Shown in pieces: positions 24,679 to 34,934 of a DNA stretch of 64,000 nucleotides; the first letter of the stretch is position 1; every line of letters begins with the position of its first letter. The notes beneath the pieces were generated by a model. It saw nothing but the letters and a program-made list of their open reading frames with translations, searched no databases and had not been told where the DNA came from. A program made the position numbers and the translations under genes. Source of the stretch: Mycoplasmopsis columbinasalis (GTDB lineage: Bacteria; Bacillota_I; Bacilli_A; Mycoplasmatales; Metamycoplasmataceae); assembly GCF_900660705.1 (NCBI RefSeq), contig NZ_LR215043.1, positions 434,001 through 498,000 on the forward strand. Reading direction: 5' to 3'.

Positions 24679-25659
24679 ATGAAAATTTATTGAATCAAAT
24701 CCTTAACCCCATATGAAACTTTAGCATATGAAAATATTATTATGAACGATCCAGCGATTACTGGTGATGTGCTTTTAATTTATCAACACTCAAACGCGAT
24801 TATTGTTGGTAATAACCAAAACACACGTGAAGAAATTAACCGCCAATTTGTCCAAGAACACAACATTCAGCTTGCACGTAGATTATCAGGCGGTGGCGCT
24901 GTTTACCACGATTTAGGCAATGTTTGTTTTTCATTTATTACTGATTACAACAAACAAAGTGGTTACGAACGTTTTTTAACACCAATTCTTGGTTTTCTCC
25001 AATCATTAGGTTTGAATGCCGAATTTAAAGGACGTAACGATATTTTAGTTAATGGTGCAAAAATTAGCGGAAATGCTCAATACGTAAGTGGCAACAGAAT
25101 TGTTAGTCACGGTACACTACTTTTCAATGTTAATTTATCTATTCTAGCTAGTGCACTAAATCCATCGAAAATTAAATACGAGTCAAAAGGTATTCAGTCA
25201 GTGCGTAAGCGTGTAACTAACATTTTTGACGAATTGCCAACAAAAATGGATGTACACGAGTTTGTGCAAAGATTGGTTAACTATTTCGTTGCCAACAAAC
25301 ATGGTGAATTGGTTGAAGTGCCGGCAGAACAATATGCTGCAAAATTAGCTGAATTAAGAGCTAAGTTTTCTTCAGAAGAATGAATTTACAATAAAGCCGC
25401 TAATTTTACTTTTTCAAACGCCAATAAATTTGATGGTGGCATCTTAAAAATTAATGGCAATATCGAACAAGGTATTATTAAAGAACTTGTGTTTGAAGGC
25501 GACTTTTTGAGCAAACAAAATGTGCGTGAAATTGAACCTTTATTCGCTGGTGTAAAGTTAAATGAAAGCGCGATTTTGAAAGTTTTAGACAGCATTAAAT
25601 TTGAAGAATATTTTGGAACAATTACAAAACAAGAAATTCTTACTTTGTTGTTAGGTTAA
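24679..25659 (+). CDS. lplA: Lipoate-protein ligase
   Basis: 326 residues, two TGA-Trp. The lipoate-binding motif RRLSGGGAVYHDLGNVCFSF and the catalytic-Lys region NDILVNGAKISGNAQ are intact, as is the C-terminal small domain. It attaches salvaged lipoate to E2 or GcvH-type proteins. First gene of a co-directional group that ends with asnA. Confidence 0.93.
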
Positions 25660-25663
25660 GAAG

Positions 25664-26500
25664 ATGAAGAAACAAGAAATTCAAATTTTTGGTCAGAATA
25701 TAGTTTACTGACAGGACGAAGATTTTGATATTCGTGATGCCAAAATTGTTTTATTCATTCATGGTTTTGGTGACTCGGGACTTAGAATTGGCAGCATAGC
25801 TCGTTATACAAATAGAAATTACAAATTAATCGCAATTGACTTGCCAGGTTGTGGAGAGTCACGTGATGTAACGAAAACCATTACGTTAGAGTATTATTCG
25901 CAAATAGTAACCGAATTTATCAAACAAAAAATCGGGCAACAAAAATTTTGAATTGTCGCTCACTCAATGGGAGCGCACATCACATTAATGCTTAGTAAGA
26001 ACTTTGAAAATTTACAATATTCTTTGCTTTGTGCTCCAGCTATTTACTATAACGATCCGGCTTGAAAAACATTTTTAAAAGAAAAAGTTCCTTTCTTTAT
26101 TCCCCAAACCTCAGAAAGACTTTGGTATAACTACACTTGATTGCTTGCGCCAAGTGAGGAAAAATTGGCACAAATGCCACATATTAAAAATAAAATTTTG
26201 CAAACTCCTCAAGCAATGCTAGATTTAACATACAATTTATTTTATAAATTAGTTAATGATGAACTAACTAATTTTGATTATTTACAAACGCATATCAAGC
26301 CACTTTGAGCCCAATATCCGTATAAAAAAGTTCTATACGCCGAATTTGATAAAGTTTTGCCGCCAGAAATGATGGAAGTTGTGTTAAAAGAAAACAAGGT
26401 TGATAATTTAATGGTCAAAGGTGCTGGGCATGCAATTTTCTATAGTGCGCCAGAACTTGTAAATAATGAAATTAATAAAATAATTGAACACGAAAGGTAA
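25664..26500 (+). CDS. Alpha/beta hydrolase
   Basis: 278 residues, invisible in standard code because of frequent TGA-Trp codons. It has the oxyanion segment IHGFGDSG, nucleophile elbow AHSMGAH (Ser) and a C-terminal catalytic His in GAGHAIF. An acid candidate is the Asp in AEFDKVLPP. Substrate unknown; esterase or lipase-like is a guess. It starts 4 nt after lplA and ends 2 nt before the next gene. Confidence 0.85.
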
Positions 26501-26502
26501 AA

Positions 26503-27285
26503 ATGGATAAGGTTTTTGAAATTTACAAAATCAATCCGCTCAATGAAATAAGTGGTTGAATCGCTTTTGTTTTTGGGTTACTAGCCACAATTATCACTGC
26601 ATCGTTAACAATTCCACAACTAGTAGAAATTGTTAAAACTAAAAAAATACATCCAGAAACTAAATATTATCAATATTGAATTTTCTTCGTTGCTTTAATT
26701 GGTTGAATGGTTTATGGGGCATTTCAAAATTTAATTGCTTCGTTTATCGCAAATATTATTTGCCTTTACATTTATTCGGTTTATATGTATTTCCTTTACA
26801 AATACAGACCCCTTAGAGTTTCAGAAGCTGAAAAGAACGAAAAGGCAAAAGTTTTACACAAAAAAAGAGAAAGAAATGCAATTATTGTCATTGCGATCAC
26901 GTTAACACTTAGTTCAGCGTTCTTAATTGTTGCTATTCTTAAACTTGCGCTACCATTCAACGTTTCTGAAGAACTTAACAAAGTGCTTGCGCAAATTGTG
27001 CCAATGTTAAGCGTGTTTGCGTTCTTGCCACAAATCATTAGAAACTTTGAAACTAAAAGATTTAATACTATTTCGACACCAATGGTGACAATTTTTGTAG
27101 TGAATAACGTAGTATGAATTATTTACTTCTTCTTTATTGGTTACAACCAAGGCAGTTTATCAGATTTAATTTCACCAATCACGTGACAAGCGTTATCATT
27201 AATGCTTTACTCATCACAATTAGCAATGATTACCAAATATCACAGAGTAGAAAAGAAACAAAAAACTCAAAATGTATCGAACTAA
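26503..27285 (+). CDS. PQ-loop repeat membrane protein
   Basis: 260 residues with about seven helices and two PQ motifs, one in each half (TIPQLVEIVKTKK and FLPQIIRNFETKR), as in the PQ-loop/SWEET superfamily. The two halves are separated by a charged, Lys/Arg-rich loop. Transport of a small solute is inferred from the fold; the substrate cannot be told. Overlaps asnA by 14 bp. Confidence 0.8.
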
Positions 27286-28252
27286 ATTGAACGTTAAAGA
27301 AACACAACTTGCAATTCAAGATTTAAAATATCTGTTTATTAAAAATCTCAGTAAAACATTACATTTAACTCGTGTGTCGGCACCTTTATTTGTTCGCCAA
27401 AGCACAAAAATTAATGATGGTTTATCTGGCGAAACACCTGTAAGTTTTAACCCAAAACAAGTAAATGAAACTCTTGAAATCGTGCATTCATTAGCAAAGT
27501 GAAAACGCGAAGCTTTACATCGTTATGGATTTAATTTACATGAAGGTATTTGAGCCGATATGAATGCTATTAGACAACACGAAAATCTAGATTATTTGCA
27601 TTCATATTATGTAGATCAATGAGATTGAGAATTAATTATTGATCGAAAAGAACGTAACTTAGAGTTTTTAAAATCAGTTGTTCAAAAGATCTATAAAACA
27701 GTAAGATTCGTAGAACACAAATTAATTTTCGACTATCCTCAGCTTGTAAAAAAACTACCAGAAGAGTTAGTTTTTATCTCATCACAAGAATTAGCAGATA
27801 AGTATCCAAATTTGACTCCTACTGAAAGAGAAAATGTTTTTGCGCGTGAAGTTAAAGCTTTCTTTGTTTACCAAGTTGGATATCCTTTACAAGATGGTAT
27901 TAAACATTCAGACCGTGCGTTTGATTATGATGATTGAGAACTAAACGGCGATTTGATTTTCTATGATTATGTCAATGATAAAGCCATCGAAGTTTCTTCA
28001 ATGGGAATAAGAGTTGATGCTGATTCACTAAAGAAACAAGCAGCTTTTGTGAACAAAGATAAAAATGATTTTGGAGCCTATCACATAGGCATCTTCGAAG
28101 ATTCTTTGCCATTAACAATTGGCGGCGGAATTGGACAAAGTCGACTTTCAATGTTTTTACTCGAGAAAAAACATATTGGTGAAGTGCAAGCAGCAATTTG
28201 GCCAAAAGAAATGTTAGCTAAATGCAAAGAAGAAAATGTGCACTTGTTGTAG
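27272..28252 (+). CDS. asnA: Aspartate-ammonia ligase
   Basis: 326 residues, AsnA family. It carries the conserved start KETQLAIQDLKYLF, HEGIWADMNAIR, YVDQWDWE, and the C-terminal GGGIGQSRLSMFLL. It makes asparagine from aspartate, ammonia and ATP. Several Trp are encoded by TGA. The gene overlaps the preceding PQ-loop gene. Confidence 0.94.
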
Positions 28253-28268
28253 GAAAAAAATAATTAGC

Positions 28269-28298
28269 AAAAATGGATGGGTTACCATTCATTTTTTT
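28269..28298 (+). terminator. Terminator after asnA
   Basis: Stem AAAAATGGATGG/CCATTCATTTTT (one G-T pair) with GTTA loop and T7. Confidence 0.8.
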
Positions 28299-28311
28299 AA
28301 CGCAAAATAAT

Positions 28312-28336
28312 AAAAAAGCGAACATCAATTGTTCGC
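28312..28336 (-). terminator. Terminator after rplS
   Basis: Stem GCGAACA/TGTTCGC with T6 on the minus-strand side, just downstream of rplS. Confidence 0.8.
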
Positions 28337-28366
28337 AATACTCTATTTCATAGGATGATTGGTGAA

Positions 28367-28717
28367 TTAACGCTTAATTTCTTTCAATCTAGCTGCTTTA
28401 CCACTACGGTTTTCCATGTAGTAAAGTTTTGAACGTCTAACTTTGTTTGAACGTACAACTTGAATTTGAGCAATAAGTGGCGAGTGTAATGGGAAAGTTC
28501 TGTTTACACCAATACCAAATGATGTTTTTCTAACAGTGAACATTTCACGTGTACCAGATTCTTTTTTAGAGATTACTAAACCTTCAAAAATTTGGATACG
28601 TTCTTTTTCACCTTCACGAATACGCACATAAACTTTTACATTGTCCCCAACACGAAATTCTGGGTGGTCTTTACGTAACTGGCTTGATTCTACAAGTTCG
28701 ATTAATTTATTTCTCAT
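28367..28717 (-). CDS. rplS: 50S ribosomal protein L19
   Basis: 116 residues with the L19 pattern ([34 protein letters not shown]). The start at 28717 (MRNKL) follows AAAGGAT. An upstream in-frame ATG is rejected because it lies inside trmD without a ribosome-binding site. Overlaps the end of trmD by 11 bp. Confidence 0.95.
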   Translation of the reverse strand: MRNKLIELVESSQLRKDHPEFRVGDNVKVYVRIREGEKERIQIFEGLVISKKESGTREMFTVRKTSFGIGVNRTFPLHSPLIAQIQVVRSNKVRRSKLYYMENRSGKAARLKEIKR

Positions 28718-29393
28718 TTTTAATCCTTTCAATAATATCAGGACGATTTTTTAACGTTTTTTCGTATTTTGCCCTTTGCTTCCATTCCTCGATTTTCGCG
28801 TGGTTGCCACTAAACAAAACTTCTGGTACTTTCATTCCTTTGTATTCACGTGGGCGTGTATATTGCGGGTAATCTAATAAACCATCAGTTTGAAATGAAT
28901 CATGTTGGTGGCTTAATTCATTAATAACGCCGGGTACAAGTCGAACAACAGCGTCTGCAATTACCATTGCTGGTAATTCCCCACCTGTCAAAACATAATC
29001 GCCAATTGAAATTTCTTCATCAACTAGTTCAACAACCCGTTCATCAAAACCTTCATAACGTCCGGCAATTAAAGTAATTTCATCATATTTAGCAAGGCGA
29101 TTAGCTATCGCTTGTGTAAAAACTTTGCCTTGTGGTGAAACTAAAATTTTGTGTCCGCCTCGATTTTGTAACGATTCCAATGCTCGATCAATTGGTTCTA
29201 CTTGTAAGAGCAAACCGTGGCCGCCGCCATAAATTTCATCATCAACTTTGTGTCATTTTGTGTCCGGAGAAAAAGTTCGAAAGTCAACGACGTTAATTTC
29301 AATTAGTTTTTTCTCAATTGCTTTGGCAACAATTGATTCCCCAACAAAAGGTGTAAAGTACTTAGGAAAAAGGGTCAAAAAATTTACTTTCAT
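28707..29393 (-). CDS. trmD: tRNA (guanine-N1)-methyltransferase
   Basis: 228 residues, one TGA-Trp near residue 49. The TrmD trefoil-knot motifs are present: [11 protein letters not shown], and [18 protein letters not shown]. It methylates G37 next to the anticodon. It sits between rpsP and rplS, the usual order; its ATG overlaps the rpsP stop by 1 nt (TAATG). Confidence 0.95.
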
Positions 29394-29656
29394 TATTTAC
29401 TAGTTTTATTTTTTAAGAATTTTTCGTTCAAGCCATGTTTTCTAAATAAATTGAAAACAGTTGTAGTAAGTTGTGCGCCGTTGTTAATTCATTTTTGTGT
29501 AGCTTCTTCGTCAAGAACAAATTGTTTGCTTTGTGGATTGTATTGTCCTAAAGCTTCGATAAATCTACCATCGCGTGGAGCTCTTGAGTCAGCAGCAACA
29601 ATTTTGTAGCAAGCGTTAAATTTGCTACCCAATCTTTTTAATCTGATTTTTACCAT
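29393..29656 (-). CDS. rpsP: 30S ribosomal protein S16
   Basis: 87 residues starting [20 protein letters not shown], with S16 core [19 protein letters not shown]. First gene of rpsP-trmD-rplS. A strong hairpin lies in its leader. Confidence 0.95.
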
Positions 29657-29678
29657 TAAATGACTCCTCTGTTACATA

Positions 29679-29702
29679 GTGTCAAGCATAACTGCTTGAC
29701 AC
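29679..29702 (-). promoter_or_regulatory. Hairpin in the rpsP leader
   Basis: Perfect 10-bp stem GTGTCAAGCA/TGCTTGACAC with a 4-nt loop between the -10 (TATAAT at 29721-29726, minus) and the rpsP start. No U-run follows, so it is not a simple terminator. It may be an autoregulatory ribosomal-protein site or an mRNA-stabilising stem. Confidence 0.5.
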
Positions 29703-29720
29703 CAAGCAATATGCCTGTGT

Positions 29721-29726
29721 ATTATA
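29721..29726 (-). promoter_or_regulatory. -10 box of the rpsP operon
   Basis: TATAAT on the minus strand, 65 nt upstream of rpsP. No clear -35. Confidence 0.55.
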
Positions 29727-29748
29727 ACAGAAAGCAATAAATAAAATT

Positions 29749-29781
29749 TAAAAACGCGCACAAAATTTGTGCACGTTTTTT
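29749..29781 (-). terminator. Terminator after minus-strand lipoprotein gene
   Basis: Near-perfect stem AAAACG-GCACAAA / TTTGTGC-CGTTTT with one mismatch on each side, with T runs in both directions. Confidence 0.7.
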
Positions 29782-29800
29782 AGTTAAATTAGCCTTGATG

Positions 29801-30535
29801 TTAAATTGATTCTACAACTAATTTAAGTTCAGCAGTTGAATCATCTTGCATTGTTAAATTAAAGAACAGATTAAGTTTTTTGTTCGCAGCAGTATCAAAA
29901 GTAGTTTTTACGTCGTTATACTCAATTGACTTAACTAAGGTAAAGATTAAGTCGTGTGACTTATTGTTTTGATTGATGAGTTCGGTAATTTTAGCTTTAT
30001 CATTTTTGTTAGCTTCTAAATTAGTTTTCAAAGCTTCTAAGTCACCTGCAACAGTGATGCGACGTGACACAAATTTTCCAGCAGGTACTTTTATTAAAGT
30101 ATAAGTTGTAATAATTTCTTTTTCGTTGATCTTATTGTCCTCTGCGTCAAAATCTGTTGTAAATTCTTTTGTTTGTACTTCTACGCGAGTAGGATTTTCG
30201 GCACTATCAGCTTTTATGTGTGCAACTTCAAAATCATCTCTTTTTAAAGGGTTGAAACTAGTTAAAACTAATTCATTAAATTTAGCATTAAAGTTGGCTA
30301 CATTAGTTTTCGCGTTTTGTAATTCTGTGACAATTTCTTTAGTAAGCATTGGTACCGGCAACGTCATACTTTGACTGATACTACTAATTTCAGTAGTAGG
30401 TTCACTTGGTGTTGCAGGTTGTGGGTTTTCTGCGGGTGTTTCTTTTTGTTCATTAGAGCACGCAGCAGAAATTAAGGGTATTGTTGTGACTAAAGCAGGA
30501 GTTGCTAATCAAAATCACTTTTTGTTAATTTTCAT
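29801..30535 (-). CDS. Lipoprotein, unknown function
   Basis: 244 residues, beginning MKINKKWFWLATPALV with both Trp encoded by TGA. The lipobox LISAAC places the lipidated Cys at residue 26, followed by a Pro/Thr/Glu-rich spacer and a helical and beta domain I do not recognise. GAGG lies 8 nt before the ATG. Divergent from recA. Confidence 0.82.
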
Positions 30536-30732
30536 TAAATAACCTCATTCAAATATTTTTTGTAATCTAAGCAAAGATATTATTATTTTATAGTAATTCG
30601 CTAAAAGTTAAAAATTGCTAAGACGTTCAAATTGTTTTTATTGTGTTTGCTGTAACCTAAAATTAATTCCCAAAAAATTTTCATTTTTTTGCAAAGTTTA
30701 TTTTTTGATGTTTATGTGAGTGGAGGCAAGAA

Positions 30733-31797
30733 ATGACCGAAATAAAAAAGAACAATACTACAACAACCACAGAAACTAATGACAACAATGTTTTAAATGC
30801 GCAAAAAATTGAAACAATTTTAAATGATATTATTAAAAAATTTGGCACCGAAGCAGCAATGATCTTTCGTGATGAAAACGCTGTAGAATCTGTAGAAACT
30901 TTTCCATCAGGTTCTTATCTTTTAGATAATGCAATTGGAGTAGGCGGTTATCCAAAAGGTAGAATTATTGAAATTTATGGTCCAGAAAGCAGTGGTAAAA
31001 CCACTCTATGTTTGCACGCAATTGCTGAGATTCAAAAAGCTGGCGGTATTGCAGCCTTTATTGATGCAGAGCATTCAATTGATCCCATTTATGCACAAAA
31101 TGTTGGTGTTAAATTAGATGAACTAATTCTAAGTCAACCCGATAGTGGCGAACAAGCATTAGAAATTGTTGATTTATTAACTAAATCAGGTTCAATTGAT
31201 TTGATTGTGGTGGATAGTGTTGCTGCTTTAGTTCCTGAAGCTGAATTAAACGGTGATATGTATGATAGTCAAATCGGACTGCAAGCTCGTTTGATGTCAA
31301 AAGCGCTTAGAAAAATTACGGCTTCACTAAATAAAAATAAAACCACGATTATTTTTGTTAACCAAATAAGAGAAAAAATTGGTGTGATGTTTGGTAACCC
31401 CGAAACAACAACGGGCGGGCGCGCTCTCAAATTTTATTCATCTCTTAGAATTGAAGTTCGTAAAAGTACTTCAATAGTTGAAGGTAAAGATATCACAGGC
31501 AATGAAATAAAAATAAAAGTTGTGAAAAACAAAGTAGCCCCACCATATAAAAGTTTTACAACAGAAATTGTTTATGGCCAAGGTATTGACTCTTTATCAG
31601 AATTAATTGACTGCGCAGTTGAATTTGGTATTTTAAACAAAAAAGGTTCTTGATATTTTTTTGCTGAAAAAAGTATTGCGCAAGGTAAAAAAGCACTCAA
31701 AGAACTTTTCACAGCACAACCAGAGTTTAAACAAGAAGTTGAAACTCTTGTAAAAGCAAAATTTAACCAAAAACCAGCACCAAAAGCAGAAGCTTAA
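30733..31797 (+). CDS. recA: Recombinase A
   Basis: 354 residues with Walker [10 protein letters not shown], Walker B LIVVDSV and the [25 protein letters not shown] loop 2 region. One TGA-Trp at 31651-31653 near the C-terminus. It forms filaments on single-stranded DNA for strand exchange. GGAGG precedes the start. Confidence 0.96.
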
Positions 31798-31824
31798 CCT
31801 TAACATAATTTATTGGAATTTTCT

Positions 31825-31850
31825 AAAAAGTTGCTATAATACTATAGCAA
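31825..31850 (+). promoter_or_regulatory. tRNA-Arg promoter with palindrome over the -10
   Basis: AAAAAGTTGCTATAAT contains TATAAT at 31835-31840. The box is part of a perfect inverted repeat TTGCTATA-ATAC-TATAGCAA. The same 16 nt recur before tRNA-Cys (32002-32017). Confidence 0.6.
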
Positions 31851-31857
31851 TTTGAGT

Positions 31858-31934
31858 GGTCCCTTAGCTCAACTGGACAGAGCGTTTGGCTACGGACCAA
31901 AAGGTTAGGAGTTCGACTCTTCTAGGGATCGCCA
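31858..31934 (+). tRNA. tRNA-Arg (ACG)
   Basis: Acceptor GGTCCCT/AGGGATC, anticodon loop CTACGGA (ACG, read as ICG), T-arm with TTCGACT, encoded CCA. Confidence 0.94.
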
Positions 31935-31954
31935 TTTCAATTATGTTGACCAAA

Positions 31955-31978
31955 AAGTGCCTTTAAGGGCATTTTTTA
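31955..31978 (+). terminator. Terminator after tRNA-Arg
   Basis: Short stem TGCC/GGCA with TTTAAG loop and T6. Confidence 0.7.
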
Positions 31979-32001
31979 TTGCTGATTAGATGTATTTTAA
32001 G

Positions 32002-32017
32002 AAAAAGTTGCTATAAT
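32002..32017 (+). promoter_or_regulatory. tRNA-Cys promoter
   Basis: AAAAAGTTGCTATAAT, identical to the element before tRNA-Arg; TATAAT at 32012-32017. Confidence 0.65.
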
Positions 32018-32031
32018 TTGTTAGCAAAAAC

Positions 32032-32106
32032 GGCACCATGGCCAAAAGGCGAAGGCACGAGTCTGCAAAACTCTGATTACGGGTTCGATTCCCGTTGGTG
32101 CCTCCA
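32032..32106 (+). tRNA. tRNA-Cys (GCA)
   Basis: Acceptor GGCACCA/TGGTGCC, anticodon GCA, TTCGATT T-loop and encoded CCA. Confidence 0.94.
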
Positions 32107-32127
32107 AATCAGTTTTACTGTTCACTT

Positions 32128-32156
32128 TAGCGTTTCTTTAAAGAAGCGCTTTTTTA
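32128..32156 (+). terminator. Terminator after tRNA-Cys
   Basis: Stem AGCG-TTCTTT/AAAGAA-CGCT followed by T6. Confidence 0.8.
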
Positions 32157-32159
32157 TAT

Positions 32160-32185
32160 AAAAAAACTTCCTAAGCGGAAGCCTC
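32160..32185 (-). terminator. Terminator after the YwaF-like gene
   Basis: CTTCC/GGAAG stem with a T6 tail on the minus strand; it overlaps the last codons of the gene. Confidence 0.6.
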
Positions 32186-33103
32186 CTTATTTATTCTGCG
32201 ACGATGTAATTTTGTGATTCAGTGATTTTCTCAATAATGAATCATCGATTTTTTGTATTTTCTTCAAGTTCTACTGTGTCTAATACTAATTTTAAGTTTT
32301 TTGTTTTCAAGTCTAATATTAAGTTTATTTTGTAAACACCAAATTAAGATTGAAATTGGAATATAAGCAATTAAAACGCCAGTAACAATAAAGAAATTGT
32401 ATGGTCACACTAAAATTTGGGCAAGGAATGAAATATCTTGTTTGCTTTGAGTTAAACCTAAATAAAGATAGTTTGCTTTTCAGCGTTCTGGCACAGAATT
32501 TGAAATGTCAGTAATATAGTTAATAACAAATAAAATTACACAATAAACAAAGATTATATTTATTGTAACAATAGTATCTTTAAATGTGTATTTTGCTTTA
32601 ACAACAATTATTAAGTAGCTTGTAATCAAGCACAAGAAAGTGTGTGCAACATAGTAATCTCAAAAATAAAAACTGTCTACACCAATATTTTGTCCGGCAC
32701 CAGGGTACGAAATTGCAATAAATGCACCCAATAAACTGATTGAACCAAAATATTTAATTCAGTGCAGTTTATTGAAAATCAAAATTATGCCAATTAGAAA
32801 AATAGCTGTACGGCATAGATGTAAAGGTATAACTTCTCATAAATTTGGAAAGTCATTTACTGCTAAAACTACTGAGCGTCCCATCGCAAAAATGATGGTT
32901 AACAAGCCAAAAACTCTTCAAAAAGTAATTTTACGCATACCTAAAATTGTTGAGTGCATCGAGTATTGTTTTTTTACGCTTGATTTAAGAAACCAAAGTA
33001 AAACGCAACTCAAAACAGTTAATGTAACAAGAGAAAAATAAATAATTGTCGACAAACCGCTGAGCGGTAACCGATTGCCATAAGGATTAAAAAAGTTGGT
33101 CAT
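32171..33103 (-). CDS. Multi-pass membrane protein, YwaF/TMEM164-like (TIGR02206 type)
   Basis: 310 residues, mostly hidden in standard code by nine or more TGA-Trp codons. About seven helices. The pattern EVIPLHLCRTAIFL, then YFGSISLLGA, then a His in DYYVAHTF and a late NYLYLG fits the TIGR02206 integral membrane family; this is by pattern only. Function unknown. Its ATG overlaps the ffh stop by 1 nt (TAATG), so it is coupled to ffh. Confidence 0.7.
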
Positions 33104-34461
33104 TAGAGTGAACCACCTCCAAAACCCATTTTGGCAAGTGAACCAAGGTCACCGCTTTTGATTTTCTTAGACATTTCAGTCATATTTTTTGCCATTTGTT
33201 CGAAATCGTTAATTAAACGGTTGTATTCAAAAGCAGAACGGCCGCTTCCTTTGATGATTCTAGCTTTGCGAGAAGCTTGTTTAAGTAATTTAGGGTTTTT
33301 ACGTTCTTTAATGGTCATTGAATTAATCAAGATTTCATAAGTTTTAAATTTTTCTTCAGCTTCTTCAATTCTTTGCTCGTCAATCTTTTTAGCCAAACCT
33401 GGAATCATTTTGATAATTTTCGTCATCTTACCCAATTTTTTAATTTGAGCAAGATTTTGCATTAAGTCATCGAGTGTAAATTGACCTCTTAACATTTTAG
33501 CAACTGTGTTTTGTGCCATATCCGCGTCAATTGCTTCTTCAGCTTTTTCAATCAAGGAAAGCACATCACCCATTCCCAAAATTCTATCAGCCATACGATC
33601 AGGGTAGAAAAGATCAAAGTTAGAAGTTTTTTCACCGGTACCAATAAATTTAATTGGAACATTCAGTACTTTAGCAATACTTAAAGCTGCTCCACCACGA
33701 GCATCTGAGTCAAGCTTAGTAATAATTGCGCCTGTTAATTTCAAGTTTTCGTGAAAAGTTTTCGCAACATTAAGAATATCCTGACCGCTGAATGCATCAG
33801 CAACGAACAAAATTTCGTTTGGATGAGCAATGCTGCGCAAGTCTTTCAATTCTTGCATCAATTTTTCATCAATTGATAAACGACCAGCAGTATCGATAAT
33901 TACTAAATCATTTTTGTTTTGTTCAGCAAAAAGCAGAGCTTCTTTAACAATATTTTGTGGCGTGTCACTTGTTCCTTTTTCAAAATAATCTATTTGAATA
34001 CCTTTTGCTAAAGTCACAAGTTGTTGAACAGCAGCAGGACGATAAACGTCACCAGCTACAACTAAAGGTTTTTTAATAAAATTCTTTTTTCTCAAGTAGA
34101 AAGCGAGTTTAGCAACAGCTGTGGTTTTTCCAGAGCCTTGTAAACCGGCCATCAAAATAACATATGGAAATTTAGTAATTTTGATTTCTTGAACTTGCCC
34201 CCCGAGAACATTTTTTAATTCTTCGTGAACAATCTTAATCATTTGCTGTGAAGCATTAAGCGAACCCACTAATCTTGATTCAAGTGCTTTTTGTTTGATG
34301 TTGCTCACAAAGTCTTTCACAACTTGTAAATTAACGTCAGCTTCTAACAAAGCTAATTTGATGTCACGGGTTGTTTCAAGAATGTCAGATTCTTGCACAA
34401 TGGTTTTCTTTTCCATTTTGGCAAGAGATTTTTGAATTCTGTTTTCGAGAAAATTAAGCAT
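33103..34461 (-). CDS. ffh: Signal recognition particle protein Ffh
   Basis: 452 residues: N domain, G domain with GLQGSGKTT, DTAGR and TKLDSDARGG, and a Met-rich M domain. It binds signal peptides with 4.5S RNA and docks to FtsY. No TGA codons. Ends GGGSL. Confidence 0.96.
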   Translation of the reverse strand: MLNFLENRIQKSLAKMEKKTIVQESDILETTRDIKLALLEADVNLQVVKDFVSNIKQKALESRLVGSLNASQQMIKIVHEELKNVLGGQVQEIKITKFPYVILMAGLQGSGKTTAVAKLAFYLRKKNFIKKPLVVAGDVYRPAAVQQLVTLAKGIQIDYFEKGTSDTPQNIVKEALLFAEQNKNDLVIIDTAGRLSIDEKLMQELKDLRSIAHPNEILFVADAFSGQDILNVAKTFHENLKLTGAIITKLDSDARGGAALSIAKVLNVPIKFIGTGEKTSNFDLFYPDRMADRILGMGDVLSLIEKAEEAIDADMAQNTVAKMLRGQFTLDDLMQNLAQIKKLGKMTKIIKMIPGLAKKIDEQRIEEAEEKFKTYEILINSMTIKERKNPKLLKQASRKARIIKGSGRSAFEYNRLINDFEQMAKNMTEMSKKIKSGDLGSLAKMGFGGGSL

Positions 34462-34542
34462 TACAACCCCTTTCTACAGATTTAATTATTAAAAAATAAA
34501 AAAACAAAAACTGTTTCGTCGAATTAGTTCTTGTTAAGTTAA

Positions 34543-34791
34543 TTATTTTTGGATAGTTTCTAATTCTTTTTCGATCAGGTCTTTGAGAATTGTAAGTTCT
34601 TCAAGTGTTAAAGTGATACCTTTTGAAGCTCTTGAATGGTCTTCGCTTCAATCTCTAATATCATATTTTGGTTGTGAATTATTTCATGAAACAAGGTTCA
34701 ATTCTTTTTTGTAGCCACCTGCTGTTTCTGAAATTACACCGATTTCCTTGACAATTGTATTGGTAATTTCGTTTCTTCTATTTGTTGCCAT
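34543..34791 (-). CDS. PC4/YdbC-family ssDNA-binding protein
   Basis: 82 residues with two TGA-Trp. The pattern KEIGVISETAGGYKKELNLVSWN, PKYDIRDW, and GITLTLEELTILKDLI matches the YdbC family, a bacterial PC4-like fold that binds single-stranded DNA. Missed by standard ORF calling. AGGAGAAAT precedes the ATG. Confidence 0.85.
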
Positions 34792-34934
34792 ATTTCTCCT
34801 ATGCTAACAATCCTAACTCGCAAAACTTTTATTTGCTTCTTGCAGTATTTATATTTATATTAATATATATATTCATAATTATATAGTAACAAAGGGAAAT
34901 GGAACAATTTTGATATTTTCAGTAGCTTTACAGA

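Noticed and set aside
34501-34542. 4.5S RNA near ffh
   Set aside because: The conserved GGAAGGAAGCAGCC-type loop is not present here or elsewhere in the window as far as I could see.
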